Part shown: piece after piece, positions 52,352 through 62,542 of the stretch
Position numbering within the stretch: position 1 is the stretch's first letter
How the letters are laid out: each line of letters starts with the position of its first letter
Assembly: GCF_900177325.1 (NCBI RefSeq)
Contig: NZ_FXBL01000004.1
Coordinates: forward strand, 2,232,001-2,296,000
Source of the DNA: Mesorhizobium australicum
Lineage (GTDB): Bacteria; Pseudomonadota; Alphaproteobacteria; Rhizobiales; Rhizobiaceae
Reading direction: 5' to 3'
Length of the DNA: 64,000 bases
Notes under the pieces: generated by a model
The model's database searches: none
What the model was told of the DNA's origin: nothing
The model's input: only the letters and a program-made list of their open reading frames with translations
Translations under genes and position numbers: made by a program

Positions 52352-53763
52352 CCGGCGAGACGCAGGGCGCTGAGCTGGGCGCGCGGCGGCCGACGATCTG
52401 GCTGCCGAAATCGCTCGCCACGCGCGTCATCACCTTCTCCACCATCTGGGCGATCCTCGCGCTGGTGGTCATCGCGACCGTCGTCTCGGCGCTGTTCCGC
52501 GAAGCCTCCGAGCGCGGCTTCGACAGCCTGCTGTCGGCCAATCTCTTCAACCTGGTGGCTTCCGTCGGCGCGGACGAGAACGGCAACCTGACCGGCACGC
52601 CGGAGCTCGGCGACGAGCGCTACCTCACGCCCGATTCCGGCTGGTACTGGTCGGTTGAGCCGCAGACGGCGGGGTTGAAGGGGGATCTGCGCTCGACTTC
52701 GCTGCTTGCGACGATCCCGGCCCCGGCGGTGGCGGAAGTGCCGTTCGGATCGGGCTTCCAGCGCCGCTACGAGGCGGCCGGGCCGAACGGCCAGAGCCTT
52801 GCGGTGCTGGAGACGGAAGTGGTGCTCGGCGCGCCGGACCGCATCGCGCGCTATCGCGTGATGGGAAATCTCGACGATCTGAACGCCGAAATCTCCTACT
52901 TCAACCAGCAGCTCTACACCTATCTGGCGCTGTTCGGCGTCGGCATGATCGCAATCAATGCGGCCGCGATCTGGCTGGGTCTGCGCCCGCTCGGCCGCGT
53001 GCGCGAGGCCTTGCAGAGCGTGCGCGAGGGCACGGCGAAGCGGCTGGACGGAACGTTTCCGGCCGAGATCGAGCCGCTGGCCAACGAGACCAATGCGCTG
53101 ATCGAGAACAACCGCCGCATCCTGGAGCGCTCGCGCACGCAGGTCGGCAACCTGGCGCACTCGCTGAAGACACCGCTGGCGGTGCTGACCAATGAGGGCC
53201 ACGCACTGGGCGGCGAGAAGGGCCGGCTGATCTCCGAGCAGACCGGCGCGATGAAGCAGCAGATCGACCACTACCTGCAGCGTGCGCGGATCGCCGCACA
53301 GCGCGAGAGCGTGGTGTTCCGCGCCCCGGTCGTGCCGGTGCTGGACCGGATGACGCGGGTGATGGCGAAGCTCAACCCCAAGATCGACGTCGCCTTCGAG
53401 CACGAGGGCGGCGACACGGTCTTCGCCGGCGAACGCGAGGATCTGGAGGAGATCGCCGGCAACCTGCTCGAGAACGCGATGAAATGGGGCCGGACGCAGG
53501 TCATGGTCACGCTGGCCGATCCGGCACCGGATGCGCCAGACTGTTTCGTGATGACGGTCGAGGACGACGGGCCCGGAATTCCCGAGGACAAGGCGCGCGA
53601 GGCGCTGAAGCGCGGCCGCCGGCTTGACGAATCCAAGCCCGGCACCGGGCTGGGTCTCGCCATCGTGTCCGACCTGGTGGCGGAGTATGGCGGGACGCTG
53701 CGGTTGGAGCGATCGGAACTCGGCGGGCTTCGCGCCGTTGTGCAAATGCGAAAAGCCGCATGA
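52348..53763 (+). CDS. feuQ: sensor histidine kinase, FeuQ-like
   Basis: GTG 52348 overlaps the regulator stop; product 471 residues. Membrane helices lie at about 27-48 and 187-208 and flank a periplasmic sensor domain. The HisKA box has His271 in NLAHSLKTPLAVL, the PhoQ-like variant. The ATPase domain has NLLENAMKWG, DDGPGIPED and GTGLGLAIVSDLV. It phosphorylates the FeuP-like regulator. The FeuN-like protein at 51259 could act on its periplasmic domain. Confidence 0.82.
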   Translation: MTGETQGAELGARRPTIWLPKSLATRVITFSTIWAILALVVIATVVSALFREASERGFDSLLSANLFNLVASVGADENGNLTGTPELGDERYLTPDSGWYWSVEPQTAGLKGDLRSTSLLATIPAPAVAEVPFGSGFQRRYEAAGPNGQSLAVLETEVVLGAPDRIARYRVMGNLDDLNAEISYFNQQLYTYLALFGVGMIAINAAAIWLGLRPLGRVREALQSVREGTAKRLDGTFPAEIEPLANETNALIENNRRILERSRTQVGNLAHSLKTPLAVLTNEGHALGGEKGRLISEQTGAMKQQIDHYLQRARIAAQRESVVFRAPVVPVLDRMTRVMAKLNPKIDVAFEHEGGDTVFAGEREDLEEIAGNLLENAMKWGRTQVMVTLADPAPDAPDCFVMTVEDDGPGIPEDKAREALKRGRRLDESKPGTGLGLAIVSDLVAEYGGTLRLERSELGGLRAVVQMRKAA

Positions 53764-53842
53764 CAGCGGAACAAAATTAGGACAAACATCGCCCATAGGG
53801 CTCCGCGAAGACGCGATCGCGGACGCATCGGAACCGGATGGA

Positions 53843-54283
53843 ATGAGAATATCGGCAGGGATAGTCGCGGTCGCGCTGGCGCTTGGCGGGTGCGCGACCA
53901 GCAATACGGGTGCATCGGGCGTGTCCGGCTTCGCCGGCCAGCCGACGCGTCCTTCCGCCCAGCCGGCCGGACAGGCGATCATCAAGGCGATGGCCGGCGG
54001 CCTGATCGGCGGCAATGTCGGAACCGGCCTGTCCAGTAACGAAAAAGTGCAGGCGCTCGAGGCAGAGTACCGCGCGCTCGAATATTCGCAGCCGGGACAG
54101 CCGGTGGCCTGGGGCGACAAGGGCTCCGGCCGCTACGGCGAGGTGGCGGCGGCGCAGCCCTATCGTGTCGGCTCGCAGGATTGTCGGCAATACACGCATA
54201 CGGTGACGCTCGGCGGCGCGCAGAACGTTGCGCGGGGCACGGCCTGCCGCAACTCCGACGGCAGTTGGACGCCTCTGACCTAA
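53843..54283 (+). CDS. lipoprotein, surface-antigen-like
   Basis: From ATG 53843 the product has 146 residues with a lipoprotein signal (MRISAGIVAVALALGGC, lipid-modified Cys at about 17). A Gly-rich region IIKAMAGGLIGGNVGTGLSS follows, resembling the glycine-zipper part of 17-kDa/RT0821-type surface antigens. The C-terminus GRYGEVAAAQPYRVGSQDCRQYTHTV and ARGTACRNSDGSWTPL matches that family. It sits in the outer membrane or periplasm. Its stop codon abuts the repeat element at 54283. Confidence 0.8.
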   Translation: MRISAGIVAVALALGGCATSNTGASGVSGFAGQPTRPSAQPAGQAIIKAMAGGLIGGNVGTGLSSNEKVQALEAEYRALEYSQPGQPVAWGDKGSGRYGEVAAAQPYRVGSQDCRQYTHTVTLGGAQNVARGTACRNSDGSWTPLT

Positions 54284-54435
54284 GAGACTGCTTGGAAACG
54301 CGCTCTGGCGGCCATCTGATGGCGTTTTCTGCGCTTCCAGTGCTCACGGACCCAAATGTCCGCTCCGCTCGTCGCTGAAGCGACCCCGAAACCACCACCA
54401 TATCACTCGCCAGAACGCGTTTCGAAACAGTCTCT
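54283..54435. repeat. 153-bp inverted-repeat element (MITE/RIME-like)
   Basis: Arms of 28 bp at 54283-54310 and 54408-54435 are complementary at 25 of 28 positions (AGAGACTG-TTGAAACGCG-CTGGCG type). The interior has two smaller palindromes: GCCATC-T-GATGGC at 54311-54323 and GTCGCT-GA-AGCGAC at 54371-54384. The structure fits a non-coding, hairpin-forming interspersed element. The remaining bases to 54554 hold no gene. Confidence 0.75.
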
Positions 54436-54554
54436 GACCCTTTGCGGCAGATCAAAGCGGTGCGCCGTGCGCCCGCATAGGGACATCATCGTTCGCCACA
54501 ACCGGCAAAAGGCCGCATCCCGCCTCTGTTGGCAGGGGAAGGGGCGATGGCTAA

Positions 54555-55682
54555 ATGGTGCCCATGCTGTTCTGGATCGCCGCCGCCGCGCTGACGCTGG
54601 CCGCCTGCCTGGCGGTGCTGGTGCCGTTGACGCGCCAGCGCGCGGCCGCCGTTGCCGGCGGCCATGACGTCGAGGTCTATCGCGACCAGTTGCAGGAGGT
54701 CGAGCGCGACGCCGCGCGCGGCGCCATCGAGACCTCGCAGGCCGAGCAGGCCAAGGTGGAGATTGCCCGCCGGTTGCTGAAGGCCGACGCCGATGCGCGG
54801 TCGACGCGCGCGGCAGGCCAGGGGGGCATGGTACGTGCCGCCGGACTTGTCGGCGTGCTCGTCATTCCGCTGGTGAGCTGGGGCCTCTACACGACGATCG
54901 GCGCGCCGGGTCTGCCGGGCGAGCCGCTGGCCGAACGCATGGCGCGAAACCCTTCGGAGAGCACGGTCGACGAGCTGGTGGCGCGGGCCGAAAAGCACCT
55001 TGCCGACAATCCCGACGATGCGCGCGGCTGGGAAGTGCTGGGCCCCGTCTATATGCGCCAGCAGCGTTTCGCGGATGCCGCGACAGCCTGGCGCAACGCC
55101 ATCCGGCTCGCAGGTTCCAACGCACAGCGCGAGAGCGCGCTCGGCGAGGCGATCGCAGCCGCCGCCGGCGGCGTGATCACCGCCGAGGCGCATGCAGCCT
55201 TCGAACGGGCGCTGGCGCACGATCCGAACGAGCCGAAGGCGCGCTTCCTGCTGGCGAGCGGCCTGGCGCAGGAAGGCAAGATCGCGGAGGCCGCGGAGGG
55301 CTGGCGGATGCTGAAGGCGGCTCTCCCTGCCGACTCGGGCTGGCACGAGCCGGTCGACCGCGCGATCGCGGAGGCCGAGGAACGGCTTGGGGCGCCAGCG
55401 GCGAAGGGCCCGGACGCGGATGCTGTGGCCGCCGCGAACGAGATGTCGCCGCAGGACAGGCAACAGATGATCGAGGGCATGGTGGCCAGCCTCGACGAGA
55501 AGCTGCGCGCCAATCCCGACGACCTGGAAGGCTGGCAGCGCCTCATTCGTTCCTATGTGGTGCTGGGCCGCGCCGACGATGCGAGGGCCGCGCTCGGGCG
55601 GGCGCTGGCCGGTCTCGAAGGCGACAAGAAGGACCAGGTGAGCGCGTTCGCAGCGGAGCTCGGGGTGAAGGTGGACGGCTGA
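54555..55682 (+). CDS. ccmI: cytochrome c maturation protein CcmI (CycH)
   Basis: This protein of 375 residues has membrane helices at about 4-22 and 93-112 ([16 protein letters not shown]). A cytoplasmic leucine-zipper-like loop lies between them ([15 protein letters not shown], the CcmI hallmark). A periplasmic TPR domain follows ([22 protein letters not shown] and later repeats). CcmI chaperones apocytochrome c to the heme ligation complex. ATG 54555 lies behind AAGGGG; ATG 54564 (MLFW) is an alternative. It is the first gene of ccmI-ccmE-ccmF-ccmH. Confidence 0.93.
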   Translation: MVPMLFWIAAAALTLAACLAVLVPLTRQRAAAVAGGHDVEVYRDQLQEVERDAARGAIETSQAEQAKVEIARRLLKADADARSTRAAGQGGMVRAAGLVGVLVIPLVSWGLYTTIGAPGLPGEPLAERMARNPSESTVDELVARAEKHLADNPDDARGWEVLGPVYMRQQRFADAATAWRNAIRLAGSNAQRESALGEAIAAAAGGVITAEAHAAFERALAHDPNEPKARFLLASGLAQEGKIAEAAEGWRMLKAALPADSGWHEPVDRAIAEAEERLGAPAAKGPDADAVAAANEMSPQDRQQMIEGMVASLDEKLRANPDDLEGWQRLIRSYVVLGRADDARAALGRALAGLEGDKKDQVSAFAAELGVKVDG

Positions 55683-56128
55683 TGACCAGGAAGCAGAAAC
55701 GGCTGGCGGTGATCGCGGGCGCGCTGGTGTTTCTCGGCGCCGCGACGGGGCTGACCTTCTACGCGCTCGGCCAGCGCACCTCCTATTTCTACATGCCGGC
55801 GGATCTCGCCGACAAGCCGGTGGAGCCCGGCCAGCGCATCCGCCTCGGCGGGCTGGTGGAGAAGGGTTCGATCCAACGCGGCCAGGGCACGGAGGTCGAG
55901 TTCGCGGTGACCGACCAGATCAAGGTGGTCAAGGTCGTCTACAACGGTTTGCTGCCCGACCTCTTTCGCGAGGAGCAGGGCGTGGTCACTGAAGGCACGT
56001 TCGACGCCCGGGGCGTCTTCGTGGCGGACAGCGTGCTCGCCAAGCACGACGAGAACTACATGCCGAAAGAAGTGGCCGACAGCCTGAAGGAAAAGGGCGT
56101 CTGGCAGCAGACAGGCGACGGAAGCTGA
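55682..56128 (+). CDS. ccmE: cytochrome c maturation heme chaperone CcmE (CycJ)
   Basis: This protein of 148 residues has a membrane anchor at about 8-28 and a periplasmic OB fold. The heme-binding His122 in [11 protein letters not shown] attaches heme covalently before transfer to CcmF. The conserved [11 protein letters not shown] and [16 protein letters not shown] segments are present. The start overlaps the CcmI stop by one base (TGATG). Confidence 0.96.
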   Translation: MTRKQKRLAVIAGALVFLGAATGLTFYALGQRTSYFYMPADLADKPVEPGQRIRLGGLVEKGSIQRGQGTEVEFAVTDQIKVVKVVYNGLLPDLFREEQGVVTEGTFDARGVFVADSVLAKHDENYMPKEVADSLKEKGVWQQTGDGS

Positions 56129-56132
56129 GCAG

Positions 56133-58121
56133 ATGGTCGAGATCGGACATTTCGCCCTCGTTCTCGCCTTCGCGCTGAGCCTCGTTCAGGCAGCGCTGCC
56201 CTTCATCGGCGCGCGCACACGCCAGGACCGGCTGATGGCGGTGGGGGGGCCGGTGGCCGTGACCGCTTTCGCGATGACGGCGCTCGCCTTCGTGTCGCTG
56301 GCCTCGGCCTATGTCCAGTCCGATTTCTCCGTGCTGAACGTCTGGGAGAACTCCCATTCGGCCAAGCCGCTGCTCTACAAGATCACCGGCACGTGGGGAA
56401 ACCATGAGGGCTCGATGCTCTTGTGGGTGCTCATCCTTACTTTCTTCGGCGCGCTGGTCGCCGCCTTCGGACGCAACCTGCCGGCGGTGCTGAAGGCGGA
56501 CGTGATCTCGGTGCAGGGGCTGATCGGCGCGGCCTTCTTCCTGTTCGTTCTCACCACGTCCAATCCGTTCGTGCGGCTCTCGCCGGCGCCGATCGAGGGC
56601 AACGACCTCAATCCGGTGCTGCAGGACGTCGGCCTCGCGATCCATCCGCCGCTGCTCTATCTCGGCTATGTCGGCTTCTCCGTCTGCTTCTCCTTCGCCG
56701 TCGCGGCGCTGGTGGAAGGACGGATCGATGCGGCGTGGGCGCGCTGGGTGCGGCCCTGGACGCTGGCGGCCTGGATATTCCTCACCGGTGGCATCGCGAT
56801 GGGCTCCTACTGGGCCTATTACGAGCTCGGCTGGGGCGGGTTCTGGTTCTGGGATCCGGTCGAGAACGCTTCGTTCATGCCCTGGCTCGCGGGCACGGCG
56901 CTGCTCCACTCGGCGATCGTGATGGAACGGCGCGAGGCGCTGAAGATCTGGACGATCCTGCTCGCGCTGCTCGCCTTCTCGCTGTCGCTGCTCGGCACCT
57001 TCCTGGTGCGCTCGGGCGTCCTGACATCGGTGCATGCGTTTGCGACCGATCCGACGCGCGGCGTGTTCATCCTGGCGCTGCTCGCCTTCTTCGTCGGCGG
57101 CTCGTTCTCGCTGTTCGCGTTCCGCGCGCAGTCGCTGCAGGCCGGCGGCCTGTTCCAGCCGATCTCGCGCGAGGGCGCGCTGGTGTTGAACAACCTGTTC
57201 CTGACCACGGCGACGGCGACCGTCTTCGTCGGCACACTCTATCCGCTGGCGCTGGAGGCGCTGACGGGCGAGAAAATCTCCGTGGGGGCGCCCTTCTTCA
57301 ACCTTACCTTCGGGGCGCTGATGGTGCCGCTGATCGTTGCCGTTCCCTTCGGGCCGCTGCTGGCGTGGAAGCGCGGCGACCTCTTCGCGGCGGGCCAGCG
57401 CCTGTTTGCGGCAGCGGGAGCGGCAGTGCTGGCCGGTCTCGTCGCGATCTTCTTCGTCGACGGGACGACGGCCTTTGCCGCGATCGGCTTCGGGCTGGCG
57501 ACCTGGCTGCTGATCGGTGCGGCGACCGACCTGGTGCTGAAGGCCGGCATCGGCAATGTGAGCGCCTCGGTCGCGCTGCGCCGTTTCACCGGCCTGCCGC
57601 GCTCGGTGTTCGGCACGGCGCTGGCGCATTTCGGTCTGGGACTGACCGTGCTCGGCGTGGTCGCGGTCAGTTCGCTCCAAGCAGAGCGGATCGTCGCGAT
57701 GCAGCCGGGAGAGACGGTCGCGATTTCGGGCTATGTGCTGAAGTTCGACCGCATGGAGCCGGTGCGAGGCCCGAACTACACCGAGGACAGGGCGCATTTC
57801 GCCTTGTCGAGCGTGGGTGGTCGCAGCCTCGGCGAGATCATCTCCTCGAAGCGCGTCTACACCGCGCGGCAGATGCCGACCACGGAGGCGGGCATCGCGA
57901 CGCGCGGTTTCAGCCAGGTCTATGTCTCGCTCGGCGACCCCGCCGCCAACGGCGGCACGGTGGTGCGCGTCTGGCACAAACCGCTCGTGACGCTGATCTG
58001 GATCGGCGCGCTGGTGATGATGGCCGGCGGAGTGATGTCGCTTGCCGACCGGCGCCTGCGGGTCGGCGCGCCGGCCAAGCGGAAGCTCAAGGCTGCGCCT
58101 GCCGGGGTGCCCGCCGAATGA
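56133..58121 (+). CDS. ccmF: heme lyase CcmF (CycK)
   Basis: This 662-residue polytopic protein has about 15 membrane helices. The tryptophan-rich WWD heme-handling motif is [19 protein letters not shown]. Conserved histidine loops are [25 protein letters not shown] and [11 protein letters not shown]. It receives heme from CcmE and, with CcmH, attaches it to apocytochrome c. It is four bases after ccmE and overlaps ccmH by four. Confidence 0.97.
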   Translation: MVEIGHFALVLAFALSLVQAALPFIGARTRQDRLMAVGGPVAVTAFAMTALAFVSLASAYVQSDFSVLNVWENSHSAKPLLYKITGTWGNHEGSMLLWVLILTFFGALVAAFGRNLPAVLKADVISVQGLIGAAFFLFVLTTSNPFVRLSPAPIEGNDLNPVLQDVGLAIHPPLLYLGYVGFSVCFSFAVAALVEGRIDAAWARWVRPWTLAAWIFLTGGIAMGSYWAYYELGWGGFWFWDPVENASFMPWLAGTALLHSAIVMERREALKIWTILLALLAFSLSLLGTFLVRSGVLTSVHAFATDPTRGVFILALLAFFVGGSFSLFAFRAQSLQAGGLFQPISREGALVLNNLFLTTATATVFVGTLYPLALEALTGEKISVGAPFFNLTFGALMVPLIVAVPFGPLLAWKRGDLFAAGQRLFAAAGAAVLAGLVAIFFVDGTTAFAAIGFGLATWLLIGAATDLVLKAGIGNVSASVALRRFTGLPRSVFGTALAHFGLGLTVLGVVAVSSLQAERIVAMQPGETVAISGYVLKFDRMEPVRGPNYTEDRAHFALSSVGGRSLGEIISSKRVYTARQMPTTEAGIATRGFSQVYVSLGDPAANGGTVVRVWHKPLVTLIWIGALVMMAGGVMSLADRRLRVGAPAKRKLKAAPAGVPAE

Positions 58122-58588
58122 GGGGCTGGCGTCTTTTGATCCTGCTCGCGGCGCTGTTCCTTGCCGTGCAGCCTCTGGCTCTGCGCGCGGTGACGCCGGA
58201 CGAGGTCCTGCCCGATCCGGCGCTTGAGGCGAGGGCGCGCGCCATCTCGGCCGGCCTGCGCTGCATGATCTGCCAGAACCAGTCGATCGATGAATCGGAC
58301 GCGGACCTCGCACGCGACCTGCGCGTGCTGGTCCGCCAAAGACTGGTCGCGGGCGACACGGACGATGAGGTGATCGCCTACGTCGTTTCGCGCTATGGCG
58401 AGTTCGTGCTGCTCAAGCCGGTGTTCAACTGGCGGAACGCGCTGCTTTGGGGCACGCCGGTGCTGCTTCTCCTGGCGGGCGGAGGCTATATCCTGCTCGC
58501 CTCGCGCCGCAGACGGCCGGTGCCCGCCGAGGCTCTCTCCGACGAGGAGAAGGCGGCGTTGGCCGCGGCGCTGCGGCGGGAGGAGTAA
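58118..58588 (+). CDS. ccmH: cytochrome c maturation protein CcmH (CycL)
   Basis: ATG 58118 overlaps the ccmF stop; product 156 residues. It has a signal peptide, then the [11 protein letters not shown] redox motif with Cys49 and Cys52, which keeps apocytochrome cysteines reduced. [36 protein letters not shown] and a C-terminal membrane helix ([19 protein letters not shown]) follow. It completes the cycHJKL-type operon. Confidence 0.96.
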   Translation: MRGWRLLILLAALFLAVQPLALRAVTPDEVLPDPALEARARAISAGLRCMICQNQSIDESDADLARDLRVLVRQRLVAGDTDDEVIAYVVSRYGEFVLLKPVFNWRNALLWGTPVLLLLAGGGYILLASRRRRPVPAEALSDEEKAALAAALRREE

Positions 58589-58600
58589 CCAGCCTCGCCA

Positions 58601-58642
58601 ACATTACGAAACTTTCATTTCCCGGAAAGAACGCCGTAATGT
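58601..58642. promoter_or_regulatory. nested inverted repeats upstream of degP
   Basis: ACATTACG (58601-58608) and CGTAATGT (58635-58642) form a perfect 8-bp inverted repeat. Within it CTTTC and GAAAG form a second one. The pair lies 60 bp before the degP start and is a candidate operator or stress-response promoter region. Confidence 0.45.
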
Positions 58643-58701
58643 GACTGCCTCTATCTCTCATGTCCGACGGTGCGCAGGGCGCATCAGATTCTGGAAAGGA
58701 C

Positions 58702-60276
58702 ATGATCGAGATGAGCAACGTTTCTTCCCCGGCGAGAAAGCGACTGCTGGCTGCGGCCGCTTCCCTCGCGATCGCCGGCGCGATTGGCGTCGGCGCGGTG
58801 ACCAGCGCGACGATCCCCGTTTTCGCCGAGGCAGTGCGGGTCGATGCGCCCCAGGCTCCCGGCTTCGCCGACGTGGTCGAGAAGGTCTCCCCGGCGGTGG
58901 TGAGCGTGCGCGTCAAGTCGCGCATCGAGTCCGCCTCCGACGATTCCGGCTCGCTGTTCGGCGGCCCCGGCGGTGGTTTCTTCAACGGTCCCGGTTTCGA
59001 CGAGCTTCCGGACAACCATCCGCTCAAGCGCTTCTTCCGCGAGTTCCGCGGTGACGGAGGCCCCCGTGCCGAAGGTCCGCGTTCCGAGCGTCGCGAGCAG
59101 CGCCGCCAGGAACGCCGCGCCGAGAGGCTGCGCCCCTCCTCGCAGGGCTCGGGCTTCTTCATCTCCGAGGACGGCTACCTCGTCACCAACAATCACGTCG
59201 TGAACGGCGGCGCCGAATACACCGTCGTGATGGACAATGGCGACGAGCTCGACGCCAAGCTGATCGGCACCGACGAGCGCACCGATCTGGCCGTTCTGAA
59301 GGTCGATGCCGAGCGCAAGTTCACCTATGTCGCCTTCGCCGACGATTCGAAGATCCGCGTCGGCGATTGGGTCGTCGCGGTCGGCAATCCGTTCGGCCTC
59401 GGCGGCACGGTGACGGCTGGTATCGTGTCGGCGCGTGGCCGCGACATCGGCGCCGGCCCGTACGACGACTTCATCCAGATCGACGCTGCGGTGAACCGCG
59501 GCAACTCCGGCGGCCCGGCCTTCAACCTCAACGGCGAGGTGGTCGGCATCAACACGGCGATCTTCTCGCCGTCCGGCGGCAATGTCGGCATCGCCTTCGC
59601 CATTCCCGCGACCACGGCCAAGGATGTCGTCGCCAAGCTGATGGATGGCGGCTCGATCCAGCGCGGCTGGCTGGGCGTGCAGATCCAGCCGGTGACGGAC
59701 GAGATCGCCGAATCGATCGGCCTCGACAAGCCGCGCGGCGCGCTGGTGAGCGAGGCACAGGCGGACGGTCCGGCCAAGGCGGTCGGCATCGCGGCCGGTG
59801 ACGTGATCGTCTCGGTCGACAAGAAGCCGGTCGCCTCGCCGCGTGAACTCGCCCGCCTGGTCGGCAACATCGACCCCGGCAAGAACGTGGCCGTAGAGGT
59901 GTGGCGCGCCGGGAAGTCGCAGACCTTCGACGTCAAGCTCGGCACGTTGCCGGGTGCGCAGGACCGCGCCGATGCGACCCAGGACAAGGCTGCGCCCGAG
60001 ACCGGTTCGCTGGAAGGCTTCGGCCTGACCGTCACCAAGGCGGAAGACGGCAAGGGCCTCGTCGTGACCGACGTCGAAGCCGACAGCGAGGCCGCCGATC
60101 GCGGCATCCAGGCGGGAGACGTGATTACCGCGGTGAACTCGAAGGAAGTCTCCAGCGCGGCCGATGTCGAGGCCGCGGTGCAGGAAGCCTCGAAGGCCGG
60201 CCGCAAGGCAGTGCTGTTCCAGGTGAGCCGCGACCAGACCAACCGCTTCGTCGCCCTGCCGGTGGCGCGCGGCTGA
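58702..60276 (+). CDS. degP: periplasmic serine protease, DegP/HtrA family
   Basis: ATG 58702 follows GGAAAGGA; product 524 residues (ATG 58660 would add 14). There is a signal sequence at about 14-42, then an acidic/Arg-rich loop (GPRSERREQRRQERR). The trypsin-like domain has His165 (TNNHVV), Asp195 (ERTDLAVLK) and Ser269 (NRGNSGGPA). PDZ domains lie at about 300-395 and 425-515. It degrades or refolds misfolded envelope proteins. It is monocistronic, with a stem-loop after it. Confidence 0.95.
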   Translation: MIEMSNVSSPARKRLLAAAASLAIAGAIGVGAVTSATIPVFAEAVRVDAPQAPGFADVVEKVSPAVVSVRVKSRIESASDDSGSLFGGPGGGFFNGPGFDELPDNHPLKRFFREFRGDGGPRAEGPRSERREQRRQERRAERLRPSSQGSGFFISEDGYLVTNNHVVNGGAEYTVVMDNGDELDAKLIGTDERTDLAVLKVDAERKFTYVAFADDSKIRVGDWVVAVGNPFGLGGTVTAGIVSARGRDIGAGPYDDFIQIDAAVNRGNSGGPAFNLNGEVVGINTAIFSPSGGNVGIAFAIPATTAKDVVAKLMDGGSIQRGWLGVQIQPVTDEIAESIGLDKPRGALVSEAQADGPAKAVGIAAGDVIVSVDKKPVASPRELARLVGNIDPGKNVAVEVWRAGKSQTFDVKLGTLPGAQDRADATQDKAAPETGSLEGFGLTVTKAEDGKGLVVTDVEADSEAADRGIQAGDVITAVNSKEVSSAADVEAAVQEASKAGRKAVLFQVSRDQTNRFVALPVARG

Positions 60277-60284
60277 CGGATCCA

Positions 60285-60317
60285 GAAGCCGGCCGCTTGT
60301 GAGGAGCGGTTGGCTTC
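60285..60317 (+). terminator. stem-loop after degP
   Basis: A 13-bp stem (60285-60297 with 60305-60317, two G-T pairs) has a 7-nt loop. There is no T-run, so Rho-dependent termination or mRNA protection is as likely as intrinsic termination. Confidence 0.5.
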
Positions 60318-60462
60318 GCGGACAGGCGCGGGCCGTTCGACTCTCGCGCCGGCGGCAGCGGGCTCCCCCATCGCCCGCTGTCTGCTTTTCAGTGAGGTCG
60401 ATCGCGAGATCGGGCGGAATGGGCAGCCCTGCTTTTTCCGCCAGATCGCCTATATGTGACAC

Positions 60463-61134
60463 ATGAAGATTCTGGTGATCGAGGACGACCGCGAGGCGGC
60501 GGAATATCTGGAGCGGGCGCTCACCGAGGCCGGCCACACCGCCCATGTCGCGCGCGATGGCGAGACGGGCTTCAGCCTGGCCGATTCGGGCGACTACGAC
60601 ATCCTCGTCATCGACCGCATGCTGCCGCGGCGCGACGGCCTATCGGTCATCGCCGGCCTGAGGGCGCGCGGCAACGAGACGCCGGTGCTGATCCTCTCCG
60701 CGCTCGGCGAGGTCGACGACCGTGTGACGGGACTGCGCGCCGGCGGCGACGACTATCTGACCAAGCCCTATGCCTTTTCCGAGCTCCTGGCGCGCGTCGA
60801 GGTGCTGAAGCGGCGCGCGAATTCGCGCGACAGCGAGACGACCTACCGGACCGGCGACCTCGAACTCGACCGCCTGTCGCATGCGGTGCGGCGCGCCGGC
60901 AAGGAGATCGCGCTGCAGCCGCGCGAGTTCCGCCTGCTCGAATATCTGATGCGGCATGCCGGGCAGGTGGTGACCCGCACCATGCTGCTGGAGAACGTCT
61001 GGGACTATCATTTCGACCCGCAGACCAACGTCATCGACGTTCACGTCTCGCGCCTGCGTTCGAAGATCGAGAAGGGCTTCGAGAAGCCGCTGCTCCACAC
61101 CGTCCGCGGCGCGGGCTACATGCTCCGGGCCTGA
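60463..61134 (+). CDS. OmpR-family response regulator
   Basis: This protein of 223 residues has an acidic pocket at EDD (7-9), phospho-acceptor Asp51 (LVIDRMLPRRDG) and conserved Lys in DDYLTKPYAF. The winged helix has LQPREFRLLEYLMRHAGQVVTRTMLLENVWDYHFDP and TVRGAGYML, close to the CusR/CopR/QseB group. It is followed by its kinase after one base. The gene order degP, regulator, kinase, glnE recurs in rhizobia. The signal is unknown. Confidence 0.92.
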   Translation: MKILVIEDDREAAEYLERALTEAGHTAHVARDGETGFSLADSGDYDILVIDRMLPRRDGLSVIAGLRARGNETPVLILSALGEVDDRVTGLRAGGDDYLTKPYAFSELLARVEVLKRRANSRDSETTYRTGDLELDRLSHAVRRAGKEIALQPREFRLLEYLMRHAGQVVTRTMLLENVWDYHFDPQTNVIDVHVSRLRSKIEKGFEKPLLHTVRGAGYMLRA

Positions 61135-61135
61135 C

Positions 61136-62542
61136 ATGGGCCGACTGCCCGCGATCTTCCGCACGACGGCCGCCCGGCTGTCCGCGCTCTATCTCCTGCT
61201 CTTCGCGGCGTCGGCGCTGGTGCTGGTTGTCTATATGACGTCGCTGTCGACGCGCATGCTGACCGACCAGACTCGCGAGACGATCCTGGAGGAGGTGCTG
61301 TCGCTGTCGCGCTTCTACGAGAGCGGCGGCCTGTCGCGGCTCGTGCGGGTCGTGTCGCAGCGTTCGCGCCAACCCGGCGCCTATCTCTATCTCCTGACCG
61401 ATCCCAACGGGCGTCCGCTTGCCGGCAATGTCGAAAGCCTGGAGCCCGGCGTGCTGGAGACGGACGGCTGGACCGAGCGTCCCTTCTCCTATCGTCGCTA
61501 CGGCGATGCGAACAGCCAGGCCCAGACGACGGACGGCCACAGGGCGATCGCGCAGGTGGTGCGACTGCCCAACACCATGATCATCCTGGTCGGCCGCGAC
61601 CTCGGCGAGCCGGAGCAGTTCCAGCTCGTGGTTCGGCGCGCGCTGACGGCGGCGCTGGCGCTGATGGGCATCGGCGCGTTCTTCATCTGGTTCTTCGTCG
61701 GCCGCCAGGCGCTGCACCGCATCGACAGCATTTCCGACGCCTCGAAGCGCATCATGGGCGGCGACCTTTCCGGCCGGCTGCCGGTGACGGGCACGGGTGA
61801 CGAGTTCGACCGGCTGTCGGAGAACCTGAACGGCATGCTCGCCCGCATCGGCGCGCTGAACGACGGCCTGAAGCAGGTCTCCGACAACATTGCGCACGAC
61901 CTGAAGACTCCGCTGACCCGGCTGCGCAACCGCATCGAGGCGACGCTCGCTGGCTCGCGCACGGAGGCCGAGTATCGCGAGGCGCTGGAGGCGGCAATCG
62001 CCGAATCCGATCAGCTCATCCGAACCTTCAACGCGATCCTGATGATCTCGCGGCTGGAGGCCGGCTATTCGGCGGAGGCGACGGACGAGGTCGATCTCGC
62101 CGCGATCCTGCGCGACGTGGTGGAACTCTACGAACCGGCCGCGGAGGAGGCGGGCGTGACGCTGACCGCCGAGGAGAATGCGGAGGCAAAGATCGCCGGC
62201 AACAGGGAACTGATCGGCCAGGCGCTGTCCAACATCGTCGACAACGCGATCAAGTATTCCGCCGGCGCCGAGGGCGGGGCGAAAGTGACCGTGTCCATCG
62301 CCCGGCAGGATGGAAACTTCCGTCTCGGCGTCGCCGACAACGGGCCGGGAATCCCGCCCGAGGACCGCGTGCAGGCGACGGAACGCTTCGTGCGGCTGGA
62401 GAAGAGCCGCTCGCAGCCCGGCTCGGGCTTGGGGCTGAGCCTTGCCAAGGCGGTGATGACATTCCACGGTGGCAGCCTGGAACTGTCCGGGAGGGAGCCC
62501 GGGCTGCTGGTGGAAATGGTGTTTCCGCGTCAGGGGGGATGA
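61136..62542 (+). CDS. sensor histidine kinase (partner of the regulator at 60463)
   Basis: This kinase has 468 residues. Membrane helices lie at about 14-37 and 171-193 around a periplasmic domain of about 130 residues. A HAMP domain follows (KRIMGGDLSGRLPVTGTGDEFDRLSENLN), then HisKA with His254 in NIAHDLKTPLTRLRNR. The ATPase motifs are NIVDNAIKYS, DNGPGIPPED and GSGLGLSLAKAV. It forms a two-component system with the preceding gene. The stop overlaps the glnE start. Confidence 0.93.
   Translation: MGRLPAIFRTTAARLSALYLLLFAASALVLVVYMTSLSTRMLTDQTRETILEEVLSLSRFYESGGLSRLVRVVSQRSRQPGAYLYLLTDPNGRPLAGNVESLEPGVLETDGWTERPFSYRRYGDANSQAQTTDGHRAIAQVVRLPNTMIILVGRDLGEPEQFQLVVRRALTAALALMGIGAFFIWFFVGRQALHRIDSISDASKRIMGGDLSGRLPVTGTGDEFDRLSENLNGMLARIGALNDGLKQVSDNIAHDLKTPLTRLRNRIEATLAGSRTEAEYREALEAAIAESDQLIRTFNAILMISRLEAGYSAEATDEVDLAAILRDVVELYEPAAEEAGVTLTAEENAEAKIAGNRELIGQALSNIVDNAIKYSAGAEGGAKVTVSIARQDGNFRLGVADNGPGIPPEDRVQATERFVRLEKSRSQPGSGLGLSLAKAVMTFHGGSLELSGREPGLLVEMVFPRQGG

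Noticed and set aside
55986..58313. Minus-strand frame of 775 codons across the ccm genes
   Set aside because: Antisense to ccmF and ccmH, which have their diagnostic motifs; the product is a charged low-complexity translation.
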